Assembly (NCBI GenBank): GCA_019747455.1
Contig: JAIEQT010000182.1
Span: forward strand, 1-5,900
Direction of reading: 5' to 3'
Length of the DNA stretch: 5,900 nucleotides
Source of the DNA: Chitinophagaceae bacterium
GTDB taxonomy: Bacteria > Bacteroidota > Bacteroidia > Chitinophagales > Chitinophagaceae
How positions within the stretch are numbered: the first letter of the stretch is position 1; the number at the start of each line of letters is the position of its first letter. A program made the position numbers and the translations under genes. Of the stretch, positions 1-5,900 are shown piece after piece. Under the pieces are notes generated by a model that searched no databases, was not told the origin of the DNA, and worked only from the letters and a program-made list of their open reading frames with translations.

Positions 1-36
1 TTCTTCATATTTTACGTTTTAAAGTTAACTATTTAG

Positions 37-372
37 TCTACTTTCAAAACGTACTATTTTTGGGGGAGCTTACAACAACATACAGACTTTTTACCTGCCA
101 GACTAAAACTAACCGAGCATTTATATTTACCTCTTGACAGTCAAATGTTTCAATCGACTTTTGTTTTTAGCGACAAAGAAATATCTGAACTAAAAATTAA
201 ACGTTCTTTTACATTCAAAGACATCGTTGACGAAAAACATTATTACGAAATTCAAAGTTTCTTAAAGCAAAAGGCAGTTGCTGTTGGTCTTGACAACAGA
301 ATATTTTTTGACTTGGTTTGGAATGATAGATACAAATCGAAAGGTAAAAATCTATTTGCGACAAACCCATAA
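37..372 (+). pseudogene. 3' part of an unrecognised gene, probably 5'-broken
   Basis: The frame is open from just after a TAG at 34-36 to the TAA at 370-372 (about 111 codons). The first ATG is at 145, which would give a 75-residue protein. The 36 codons before that ATG contain no ATG, GTG or TTG, yet they read like real protein (LPARLKLTEHLYLPLD), running smoothly into the segment after the ATG. This suggests that Met at 145 is internal and that the true 5' part was lost or shifted. Frame 3 is open from 3 to 134, so one indel near 45-65, where there are T and G runs, could join the two. The C-terminal part is charged and aromatic (FFDLVWNDRYKSKGKN), with no signal peptide, membrane segment or catalytic motif that I can name. 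I do not recognise the family. Alternatives are a genuine small protein starting at 145, or a complete gene with a sequencing error. It is separated from the operon on the right by about 610 bases and is probably unrelated to it. Confidence 0.4.
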
Positions 373-518
373 ACACTACAGCCAACAAAGTATTTGCGAA
401 AGCAGGGGTTGACGGAATAGCGATGAACAGAAGAACACAACCCAACATAAGTTCCCAACGTGACATTACTCAACCCAACTAAAAAATGTAACTTCAACAA
501 CAGAAATGCTGTTCAACA

Positions 519-541
519 TTTGTTCAGGCAGACGGAACAAA
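519..541. repeat. Short perfect inverted repeat (7-bp arms, 9-nt loop)
   Basis: TTTGTTC at 519-525 is exactly complementary to GAACAAA at 535-541, with AGGCAGACG between. There is no clear T-tract after either arm, so it is not a typical intrinsic terminator. It could be a protein-binding dyad or chance in AT-rich DNA. Confidence 0.3.
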
Positions 542-638
542 AAACCCTGCCTTCGCAAATACTCGTGTTATGTGTCACCCTATTGAACATCCTACACATA
601 TACAAACATCCATGACTTTGCCGACCCGACCCCACGTT

Positions 639-704
639 ATTTTTAGCACATTGCAAGGCACACAAAACCCCGACACAAAGCCAACCTTGCAAAGAGCTAA
701 AAAT
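639..704. repeat. Imperfect 20-bp inverted repeat
   Basis: The left arm ATTTTTAGCACATTGCAAGG (639-658) is the reverse complement of the right arm CCTTGCAAAGAGCTAAAAAT (685-704) at 18 of 20 positions, the two mismatches lying in the middle of the arms. A 26-nt spacer separates them. Just outside, CGTT (635-638) and AACG (708-711) are also complementary after a 3-nt bulge, which extends the structure. There is no terminal T-tract, no gene ends nearby, and the arms are long for a terminator. More likely it is a dispersed intergenic repeat, a small non-autonomous element, or the hairpin of a structured RNA; the sequence does not decide among these. Confidence 0.55.
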
Positions 705-715
705 GCCAACGCACA

Positions 716-815
716 GCCCACCCACCCCGGCTGACGAATATCTATCATAATTTGTTCGACACTTCAGCAATATATCTTTACTCAGCCCCAAAGCCCACCC
801 ACCACCCGGCGGACG
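716..815. repeat. Degenerate direct repeat pair, about 77 bp apart
   Basis: Copy A (716-736) begins GCCCACCCACC and continues CCGGCTGACG. Copy B (793-815) begins with the same 11 bases, has 2 extra bases, then CCGGCGGACG. Apart from the 2-nt insertion they differ at one position. The DNA between them is AT-rich and has no gene. Two copies alone are not a CRISPR array; a local duplication or the remains of a repeated element fits better. Confidence 0.5.
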
Positions 816-923
816 GGATTCTTTTGAGCAGCACCTAAAATCTCTACAAAACAACTGCCATCAGCAGCCCACTGGTTTGACACTATCCTTACTTTGGAAA
901 CGACCTATAATTCATCCATCCTA

Positions 924-957
924 TTGCGACACTTTTGTACTTTAACTTGTATATTTG
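924..957 (+). promoter_or_regulatory. Probable Bacteroidota-type promoter of the XRE-helicase-methylase operon
   Basis: TATATTTG at 950-957 matches exactly the Bacteroidota -7 element TAnnTTTG. A TTG at 924-926 lies 23 nt upstream, at the long end of the spacing reported for Flavobacterium-type promoters (-33 TTG). A TTTG at 934-937 is too close to be the -33 box. The start site would fall near 964, leaving a leader of about 22 nt before the ATG at 986. It is the only consensus -7 element noticed directly ahead of the operon. The call rests on motif matching only. Confidence 0.5.
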
Positions 958-985
958 ACAATTCAGTCCAAAATAATTTGTCTAA
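954..985. promoter_or_regulatory. Possible operator dyad between promoter and start codon
   Basis: TTTGACAA (954-961) and TTGTCTAA (978-985) form an inverted repeat with one mismatch in 8 and a 16-nt spacer; the GACAA/TTGTC cores are exact. The left arm overlaps the -7 box and the right arm abuts the start codon of the XRE gene, where an autoregulator would block transcription. XRE proteins usually bind short dyads as dimers, but short AT-rich arms also arise by chance. Confidence 0.3.
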
Positions 986-1285
986 ATGAGTAACGAAACA
1001 TTTGGTGACTACATCAAGAAAGCAAGAGAGACAATGCAATTGCCTCTCAGAAAGGTAGCGGCACATCTGGATATTGACACTTCCACATTAAGCAAAGTGG
1101 AACGTGGTGACAGACCTGCATCCCCTGACTACTTAAAACCACTTGCAGATATTTTACAATTAGACTTGAAAGAAGTGCAGTCAAAGTTTATTGCTGATAA
1201 AATCAACAAAGATTTTGGTGACATGGAACATTTAACGGAAGGATTAAAAGCAGCAGAACAACAAATTAAAAAGAAGAAAAAGTAA
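986..1285 (+). CDS. XRE-family helix-turn-helix regulator (C-protein-like)
   Basis: A small cytoplasmic DNA-binding protein of 99 residues, a usual size for single-domain XRE regulators and restriction-modification control proteins. Residues 6-62 form the Cro/C1-type helix-turn-helix: FGDYIKKARE (helix 1), LPLRKVAAHL (helix 2, with the conserved Val-Ala), then DTSTLSKVERGDRPAS, the typical recognition helix and following turn, and YLKPLADILQLD. The rest (65-99) is charged and ends in five lysines. The start is secure because an in-frame TAA directly precedes the ATG. It is the first gene of the operon and its stop overlaps the helicase ATG (TAATG). Such genes next to methylase/restriction genes often act as controllers that delay restriction until the host is methylated; that role, and binding to the dyad at 954-985, are inferred. 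It could instead be a repressor keeping the whole operon silent. The family assignment is firm. Confidence 0.93.
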   Translation: MSNETFGDYIKKARETMQLPLRKVAAHLDIDTSTLSKVERGDRPASPDYLKPLADILQLDLKEVQSKFIADKINKDFGDMEHLTEGLKAAEQQIKKKKK

Positions 1286-1287
1286 TG
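1268..1287 (+). promoter_or_regulatory. A-rich tract and TAATG overlap at the helicase start
   Basis: The last five lysine codons of the XRE gene form a 15-nt purine tract (1268-1282), followed by TAATG in which the stop (1283-1285) and the helicase ATG (1285-1287) share one base. No Shine-Dalgarno box is present, as is usual in Bacteroidota, where A-rich leaders aid initiation. Termination-reinitiation coupling is the simplest reading and supports the start at 1285. Confidence 0.55.
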
Positions 1288-4200
1288 TCATCTAAATTTT
1301 TTACAAATAATAACGACCGAAATCTCTTTGACAAATTCAAAGGAATTATTGAACACATGAAAGACTTATACGCCTTTCATGCTGTTGTTGGTTACTTCCG
1401 TTCATCTGGCTATTTTGCTTTGCAACCTCATTTGGAAAATATCAAAGAAATAAAAATATTGGTTGGTATAAATGTTGACCAGATGTTCGCCGAGGCTCAA
1501 CGAAAAGGACTTTTATATTTCGGTGACGAAAACAAAACAAAAGACGAATTTCTAAAATGGTTCATTCAAGATATTAAAGAAGCAAAATATTCCGAACAAG
1601 TTGAAAAAGGAGTATTACAATTCATAAATGACTTAATAGAAGGAAGAATTGAAGTAAGAGCACACAATTCAAAAGCTATTCATGCAAAATTTTACTTGTT
1701 TCTTCCTGAAAAACATACTACTCATTCTGATGGCTGGGTAATTATGGGTTCTTCAAATTTGACGGAAGCCGGACTTGGTATAAAAAAATCACCGAACTAT
1801 GAACTAAACATTGCTCTCAAAGATTTTGACGATGTAGAATTCACGAAAAAAGAATTCATTGCTCTTTGGGAACAATCCACTCCTATTCTTCCTGCTGACA
1901 TTGAACTGTTCAAACAGAAAACACATATCGGGCAAACATTTACGCCTTATGAATTATATATCAAATTCCTGATTGAATATTTTGGGAAAAATATTGATTA
2001 CGACCCAGATACTGTTGGTGACCTGCCAAAGACCTATAAAAAATTAAGTTATCAGGTTGATGCAGTAAACCAAGGTTTTCAAATGTTGATTGAGCATAAC
2101 GGTTTCTTTTTGGCAGACGTTGTAGGTTTAGGAAAAACAGTTGTTGCCGCAATGATTGCAAAACGCTTTTTAATTGCCAACGGCTCTTTGAATACAAAAA
2201 TATTGGTGGTATATCCACCAGCATTGGAAAAGAACTGGAAAAACACTTTTCGTTTGTTTGGCATTGACAGGCATACAAAATTTATTACCAACGGAAGATT
2301 AGAGAAAATTGTAACCGGTGACGATTTGAACTATTGGGCGAAAGAGGATTATGATTTAATTCTTATTGATGAAGCCCACCGCTACCGCAATCACACTTCT
2401 ACGATGTTTGGAAATTTACAGCGTATTTGCAAAGCTCCAAGAAATGGCGAAGGGCTTGTACATGGAGCAAAAAAGAAAGTGATGCTGATTTCAGCAACAC
2501 CTCTAAATAACCGACCACAAGATTTATATTATCAGCTATTGCTTTTCCAGGATGCAAGAAGAAGCACAATGCCTGTAACAAATCTGCAAAGCTTCTTTGG
2601 TCCAATCATTCGGGAGTACAGGGAAATAATGCAAGAGGACAAACCAAACATTGACCGCATCCGTGAATTGTATGGCGTTATCAGGGAAAAAATAATTTCT
2701 CAAATCACTGTAAGAAGAACAAGAAGGGATTTAAAAAACTATCCAAAATATATTGACGATTTGAAAGCACAGGGGATTGAATTCCCTGAAATTGCTGCAC
2801 CAAAACCAAAATTGTATGAACTGAATTCAAAATTGAGCAAGCTGTTTTATCACACCGTTTTTTATCTTACTGACACAGATAAAATAAACTATTACCGCTA
2901 TCAGGCAATTGCCTATTTAAAGCCGGAGCTTAGAGAAAATCAATATGAGCAAGCTGTTTTGGTTTCTCAATCCCTTGCAGGGATTATGAAAACCTTAATG
3001 ATAAAAAGATTGGAGAGCAGCTTTAAGGCATTCAAAATATCATTACAAAACTTATCTACTGCAACCAGCAGAATGATTGAAATGTTTGACAAAGGCAAAG
3101 TATTAATTGCTCCTGACCTTCATGTAAACAATTTAATGGATAAAGGATTTAGCATTGAAGAATTGGAAGCAATGATTATGGAAATGAACATTGACAATCC
3201 AAGAAATAATGTTTTTACACCAGATGATTTTGATAACAGCTTTATTGAAGGGCTTCGTAAAGACCATTTATTGTTAAAAGAATTGATAAAGGAATGGGCA
3301 AGCATTGAGGAAGACCCAAAATTGGGTGCCTTTTTTAAAGTATTGAAAGACGAGTTGCTAAGTGCTGCCATCAACCCAACAGGACAGTTGGTAATTTTTA
3401 CAGAAAGTACCGACACTGCAAATTATTTACAAGAAAAAGTAGAAGAATATTTAGACACAAAAGTTTTAAATATTTCATCTGACAACAGAAGCAAATTATT
3501 TGAGACCATTCAGGAAAACTTTGATGCAAATTATATTGGCGAAAGAAAAAACGAGTTCAAGATTTTAATTACGACCGATGTATTAGCCGAAGGTGTAAAC
3601 TTACACAGGTGTAATGTAATTGTGAATTACGATACGCCTTGGAACGCAACCAGATTAATGCAACGCATTGGACGGGTTAATCGTATTGGAAGCGTTGCAG
3701 GAGTTATTTACAATTACAATTTCTATCCTTCACAACAAGGTGATGATGAGATAAAATTGTACAGCAATGCCTTAGTAAAACTTCAAGGCTTTCACACAGC
3801 TTTTGGAGAAGATGCTCAAATTTATACACATGAGGAAATGCTGGAGCAGTTTGAACTTTTTAAAGAAGGTTTAAAAGATGATGAAGATAAACGCTTACAG
3901 TATTTACGTTTCATCCGGGAATTTAAAGATAACAACCCCAAAGAGTTTAAAAGGATAAAGCAGTTTCCTATGAAAGCCAGAACTGCAAGGAAGCTGGAAA
4001 ATGTAATAAGAGAAAATACAGAGAAAGGCACCGTTGTGTTTTTAAAGTCTCCATACAAAATGGAGTTTTACCAAGTAGATAAAAACACCAAAGTAAATGC
4101 GCTGACCTTTTTAGAGGCAGCACAATATTTTGAAGCTAATACAAGTGAACCGGGTTTTGATTTGCCCGAACATCATTACACACAGGTAGAAGCGGCATTG

Positions 4201-4587
4201 CATACGTTTGAACAAGACTTTTTAGGTTCAAGTTCTGAAACAGTAACTACCACCGACAAAGCAGATGCAATTTCGGCACAGGCTAAAAAGTTTCTTCGGG
4301 ATATGAAGGGCATTACAAAAAAAGATGAAGTAAAAACCGCTTGCCAAAATCTATCAGATTTAGTTGACAAAGGAACATTTACACCAATGCCTAAGGAAAT
4401 CAGAAAAGTAAGACAGCAGTTAGATAAAAGGCAGATTACATACAGCCAGGTAGATAATTTGATAATTATGATTGCTAAAAAGTACGATGCTTTTGAAAGC
4501 GATGAAGAAGGCAAGCCAGAAACCAACGTTGAAATTGATGCAAACATTTCACCCGATATTGTTTTATCAGAAACTTTTATTGACTAA
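1285..4587 (+). CDS. PLD-nuclease/SNF2-type helicase fusion, putative restriction subunit
   Basis: A 1100-residue protein predicted to move on DNA using ATP and to cut it. Residues about 1-200 form a phospholipase-D-type domain with one HKD-like motif: H133-x-K135 in IHAKFYLF, then GSSNLTEAGL with N158 and E161. Single-HKD nucleases generally act as dimers. A superfamily 2 motor follows: Q-motif-like YQVDAVNQG near 256-264, Walker A VGLGKT at 280-285 (K284), DEAH at 362-365, motif III SATPLNN at 403-409, an RRTRRDL segment at 477-483 as in Snf2 proteins, motif IV VIFTES at 703-708, motif V TTDVLAEGVNLH at 763-774, and motif VI QRIGRVNRIG at 793-802. The last 290 residues are charged and unrecognised, perhaps a contact surface for the methylase. 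All motor motifs look intact and no frame break is seen. Start and stop each overlap a neighbour by one base, so the three proteins are probably made together. Role by context: translocase and nuclease of a modification-dependent defence system. PLD plus helicase plus methylase recalls DISARM, but there they are separate genes. The domain calls are firm; the biological role is inferred. Confidence 0.92.
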   Translation: MSSKFFTNNNDRNLFDKFKGIIEHMKDLYAFHAVVGYFRSSGYFALQPHLENIKEIKILVGINVDQMFAEAQRKGLLYFGDENKTKDEFLKWFIQDIKEAKYSEQVEKGVLQFINDLIEGRIEVRAHNSKAIHAKFYLFLPEKHTTHSDGWVIMGSSNLTEAGLGIKKSPNYELNIALKDFDDVEFTKKEFIALWEQSTPILPADIELFKQKTHIGQTFTPYELYIKFLIEYFGKNIDYDPDTVGDLPKTYKKLSYQVDAVNQGFQMLIEHNGFFLADVVGLGKTVVAAMIAKRFLIANGSLNTKILVVYPPALEKNWKNTFRLFGIDRHTKFITNGRLEKIVTGDDLNYWAKEDYDLILIDEAHRYRNHTSTMFGNLQRICKAPRNGEGLVHGAKKKVMLISATPLNNRPQDLYYQLLLFQDARRSTMPVTNLQSFFGPIIREYREIMQEDKPNIDRIRELYGVIREKIISQITVRRTRRDLKNYPKYIDDLKAQGIEFPEIAAPKPKLYELNSKLSKLFYHTVFYLTDTDKINYYRYQAIAYLKPELRENQYEQAVLVSQSLAGIMKTLMIKRLESSFKAFKISLQNLSTATSRMIEMFDKGKVLIAPDLHVNNLMDKGFSIEELEAMIMEMNIDNPRNNVFTPDDFDNSFIEGLRKDHLLLKELIKEWASIEEDPKLGAFFKVLKDELLSAAINPTGQLVIFTESTDTANYLQEKVEEYLDTKVLNISSDNRSKLFETIQENFDANYIGERKNEFKILITTDVLAEGVNLHRCNVIVNYDTPWNATRLMQRIGRVNRIGSVAGVIYNYNFYPSQQGDDEIKLYSNALVKLQGFHTAFGEDAQIYTHEEMLEQFELFKEGLKDDEDKRLQYLRFIREFKDNNPKEFKRIKQFPMKARTARKLENVIRENTEKGTVVFLKSPYKMEFYQVDKNTKVNALTFLEAAQYFEANTSEPGFDLPEHHYTQVEAALHTFEQDFLGSSSETVTTTDKADAISAQAKKFLRDMKGITKKDEVKTACQNLSDLVDKGTFTPMPKEIRKVRQQLDKRQITYSQVDNLIIMIAKKYDAFESDEEGKPETNVEIDANISPDIVLSETFID

Positions 4588-4589
4588 TG
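4585..4589 (+). promoter_or_regulatory. TAATG stop-start overlap, helicase to methylase
   Basis: The helicase TAA (4585-4587) and the methylase ATG (4587-4589) share one base, exactly as at the XRE-helicase junction. No ribosome binding site is visible in the AT-rich stretch before it, so translational coupling is likely. This fixes the start of the third gene. Confidence 0.6.
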
Positions 4590-5900
4590 GACAAAAAGAT
4601 ATTACAAAACGAAATACTTGAAGCAGCCTATCAACCTGAAAAATGGTTGGAAGTGCTGAAACTATATTTCGGAGCAAAAAAGTTTCATCAAACGCCGCAG
4701 CAAATTTTGCTGCCGGGCAATAATTTGGCAGAAAAAGCGGTAGAAATTGGGAGCTTTTACACAGCAGATGAAAGATTGATTGGAATTTACGAAATACAAC
4801 TTACAGCAAAAGCATGGGTTGAACGCAACCGTGTGGGCTTACGTAGTTTGCTAAGGCAGGTGTATAAATATGATGTAGATGCAGCATTGATTGTATTTGT
4901 GCAGGCAGACAAGTGGCGGTTTAGTTATGTTAGTGAGATTAGAACCGAAGAAGGGAAAAAAGAAACCGAACCTAAACGATACACTTATCTTTTTGGCAAA
5001 GGGGAAACATGCAGAACTGCAGCTGACCGTTTTGAAAAGCTAAAAGGCAAACCAATTTACCTTGCTGATTTGTTTGAAGCATTTAACGTAGAGAAACTCA
5101 ACAAAGAGTTTTTTAAAACCTACAAAGAATTTTATCAGAAAGGTGTTGCAGAAATTATAGAACGAAAGCCTTATTATAAACTGCTTATTGATAAAACACA
5201 GGAAGACGAAGAAAAAAAAGAAAAACCCATTAGGGATTTTGTAAAAAAGATGCTGGGTAGAATTGTGTTCCTGCACTTTCTTCAAAAGAAAGGTTGGATG
5301 GGAGTTGATGCCAACAACAAGGCATGGGATGGTGGCGATATAAAATTTTTACAAACCCTTTTTGCCAATCAAAAACAAAAAGAGAAATTTCTTACCACTG
5401 CTTTACGGACTTTATTTTTTGAAACACTAAATACCAAACGAAAAAATGATTTGGCTCCGGCTTCGTTGGGTGCAGGCATAAAATTGCCATATTTAAATGG
5501 CGGTTTGTTTGATAAAGACAATTCGTTTTACAACGATATTGATTTTACAGCTGACTATTTTAAAAACCTGTTGGAGTTTTTTGAGCAATACAATTTTACC
5601 ATTGACGAGAATGACCCTTACGATAATGAAGTAGGCATTGACCCTGAAATGCTGGGGCATATTTTTGAGAACCTGCTGGAAGAAAACAAAGACAAAGGTG
5701 CATTTTACACTCCCAAAGAAGTGGTACATTATATGTGCCAGGAAAGTTTGATACAATACCTGCGAACACATTTACCCGAATGCACCGAAGACGAAAGCCC
5801 TGCAACTATTGCGTTGCAAAATTTTATTCGCAATGGAATTATTGGCGAACGTACCGACAAAAAGAATTTTGTAGTGCAGCAAGCCAAACGTATTGAGAAA
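4587..5900 (+). CDS. Eco57I/type IIG-like restriction-modification methylase, N-terminal part (cut by window edge)
   Basis: Open from the ATG at 4587 to the window end, giving 438 residues and no stop; full proteins of this type usually run to about 1000 residues or more. The family would transfer a methyl group from S-adenosylmethionine to adenine in a specific DNA site. Residues 1-200 resemble the N-terminal, often nuclease-like, domain of these enzymes: GIYEIQL (66-72), ERNRVGLRSLLRQV (79-92), WRFSYVSE (110-117), RYTYLFGKGETCRTAADRF (131-149). Residues 210-300 are mostly helical. The recognisable signatures then follow: PYLNGGLFDK (301-310), IDPEMLGHIFENLL (351-364) and KGAFYTPKEVVHYM (370-383), the last being the motif-X-like entry to the methylase fold. 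The SAM-binding loop, the catalytic NPPY/F motif and any target-recognition domain would lie downstream, so activity cannot be judged. It could be a complete type IIG enzyme with the helicase as accessory, or only the modification and recognition subunit. The ATG overlaps the helicase stop. Confidence 0.88.
   Translation, partial: MDKKILQNEILEAAYQPEKWLEVLKLYFGAKKFHQTPQQILLPGNNLAEKAVEIGSFYTADERLIGIYEIQLTAKAWVERNRVGLRSLLRQVYKYDVDAALIVFVQADKWRFSYVSEIRTEEGKKETEPKRYTYLFGKGETCRTAADRFEKLKGKPIYLADLFEAFNVEKLNKEFFKTYKEFYQKGVAEIIERKPYYKLLIDKTQEDEEKKEKPIRDFVKKMLGRIVFLHFLQKKGWMGVDANNKAWDGGDIKFLQTLFANQKQKEKFLTTALRTLFFETLNTKRKNDLAPASLGAGIKLPYLNGGLFDKDNSFYNDIDFTADYFKNLLEFFEQYNFTIDENDPYDNEVGIDPEMLGHIFENLLEENKDKGAFYTPKEVVHYMCQESLIQYLRTHLPECTEDESPATIALQNFIRNGIIGERTDKKNFVVQQAKRIEK

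Larger units (their letters stand above)
373..985. other. Long intergenic region with repeats, no credible gene
   Basis: About 610 bases without a convincing coding frame on either strand. Most of the + strand carries short C-rich runs (CCGACCCGACCCCACG, GCCCACCCACC) unlike the A-rich coding DNA nearby. The longest open frame is on the minus strand (513-854). It would encode a Cys- and Gly-rich product with no recognisable domain, and it overlaps the repeats, so I treat it as chance. The region holds a short hairpin at 519-541, an imperfect inverted repeat at 639-704, a degenerate direct repeat at 716-815, and the promoter and operator candidates of the downstream operon at 924-985. No tRNA, rRNA or CRISPR pattern is seen. 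It may be decayed DNA or an insertion-scarred spacer at the edge of a defence island. Confidence 0.6.

Noticed and set aside
215..500. Two minus-strand open frames of about 80 codons opposite the left-edge reading frame
   Set aside because: They overlap each other and the more protein-like + strand frame, and show no recognisable motif.
639..704. Intrinsic terminator
   Set aside because: Arms too long with a 26-nt loop, no following T-tract on either strand, and no gene ending close by.
639..711. Integron attC site
   Set aside because: The hairpin's outer ends read GTT...AAC, the reverse of the RYYYAAC...GTTRRRY arrangement, and no cassette structure or integrase is present.
716..815. CRISPR array
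   Set aside because: Only two imperfect copies with a 56-nt gap, and no cas genes in the window.
513..854. Minus-strand open frame of 113 codons, Cys- and Gly-rich
   Set aside because: No domain; Cys-rich and low-complexity composition typical of a chance frame through C-rich DNA; it runs through both repeat structures, and there is no sign of a start region.
934..937. TTTG as the -33 element of the operon promoter
   Set aside because: Only 12 nt from the TAnnTTTG box, shorter than accepted spacing; the TTG at 924-926 fits better.
1961..4547. Several minus-strand open frames inside the helicase gene
   Set aside because: All lie within the intact 1100-codon gene with full helicase motifs; they are antisense shadows without domains.
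5040..5805. Minus-strand open frames opposite the methylase gene
   Set aside because: The + strand frame is continuous from 4587 to the edge with clear family signatures; the antisense frames are Phe/Val-rich shadows.

Overview
The window looks like the accessory (defence-type) part of a Bacteroidota genome, perhaps Chitinophagaceae, Sphingobacteriia or Flavobacteriia. The DNA is AT-rich, the proteins are rich in Lys, Asn, Ile and Phe, there are no Shine-Dalgarno boxes ahead of the starts, and a TTG / TAnnTTTG-type promoter precedes the operon. This taxonomic guess comes from style only, not from a marker gene.

Layout: (1) 1-372 holds the 3' part of an unrecognised reading frame that appears cut off or broken at its 5' end. 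(2) 373-985 is about 610 bases with no credible gene. It is C-rich on the + strand and contains an imperfect 20-bp inverted repeat (639-704), a degenerate direct repeat (716-736 and 793-815), and, at its right end, a probable promoter (924-957) with a possible operator dyad (954-985). (3) 986-5900 is one tightly packed operon read rightwards: a 99-residue XRE-type DNA-binding protein, a 1100-residue PLD-nuclease/SNF2-type helicase fusion, and the first 438 residues of a large protein resembling Eco57I-type/type IIG restriction-modification methylases. Both gene junctions are one-base TAATG overlaps.

Functional reading: the operon is best explained as a multi-subunit DNA-modification defence system. 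The methylase would mark host DNA. The helicase with its single HKD motif would translocate on and cut unmodified DNA. The XRE protein would set expression timing, as C-proteins do in other restriction-modification systems. The parts are of known families. The arrangement (PLD fused to the helicase, with a separate type IIG-like methylase and a leading XRE gene) does not match textbook type I, II or III systems. It is closest in spirit to type ISP, DISARM-like or helicase-methylase systems. The catalytic methylase motifs lie beyond the right edge, so activity and system type cannot be settled here.
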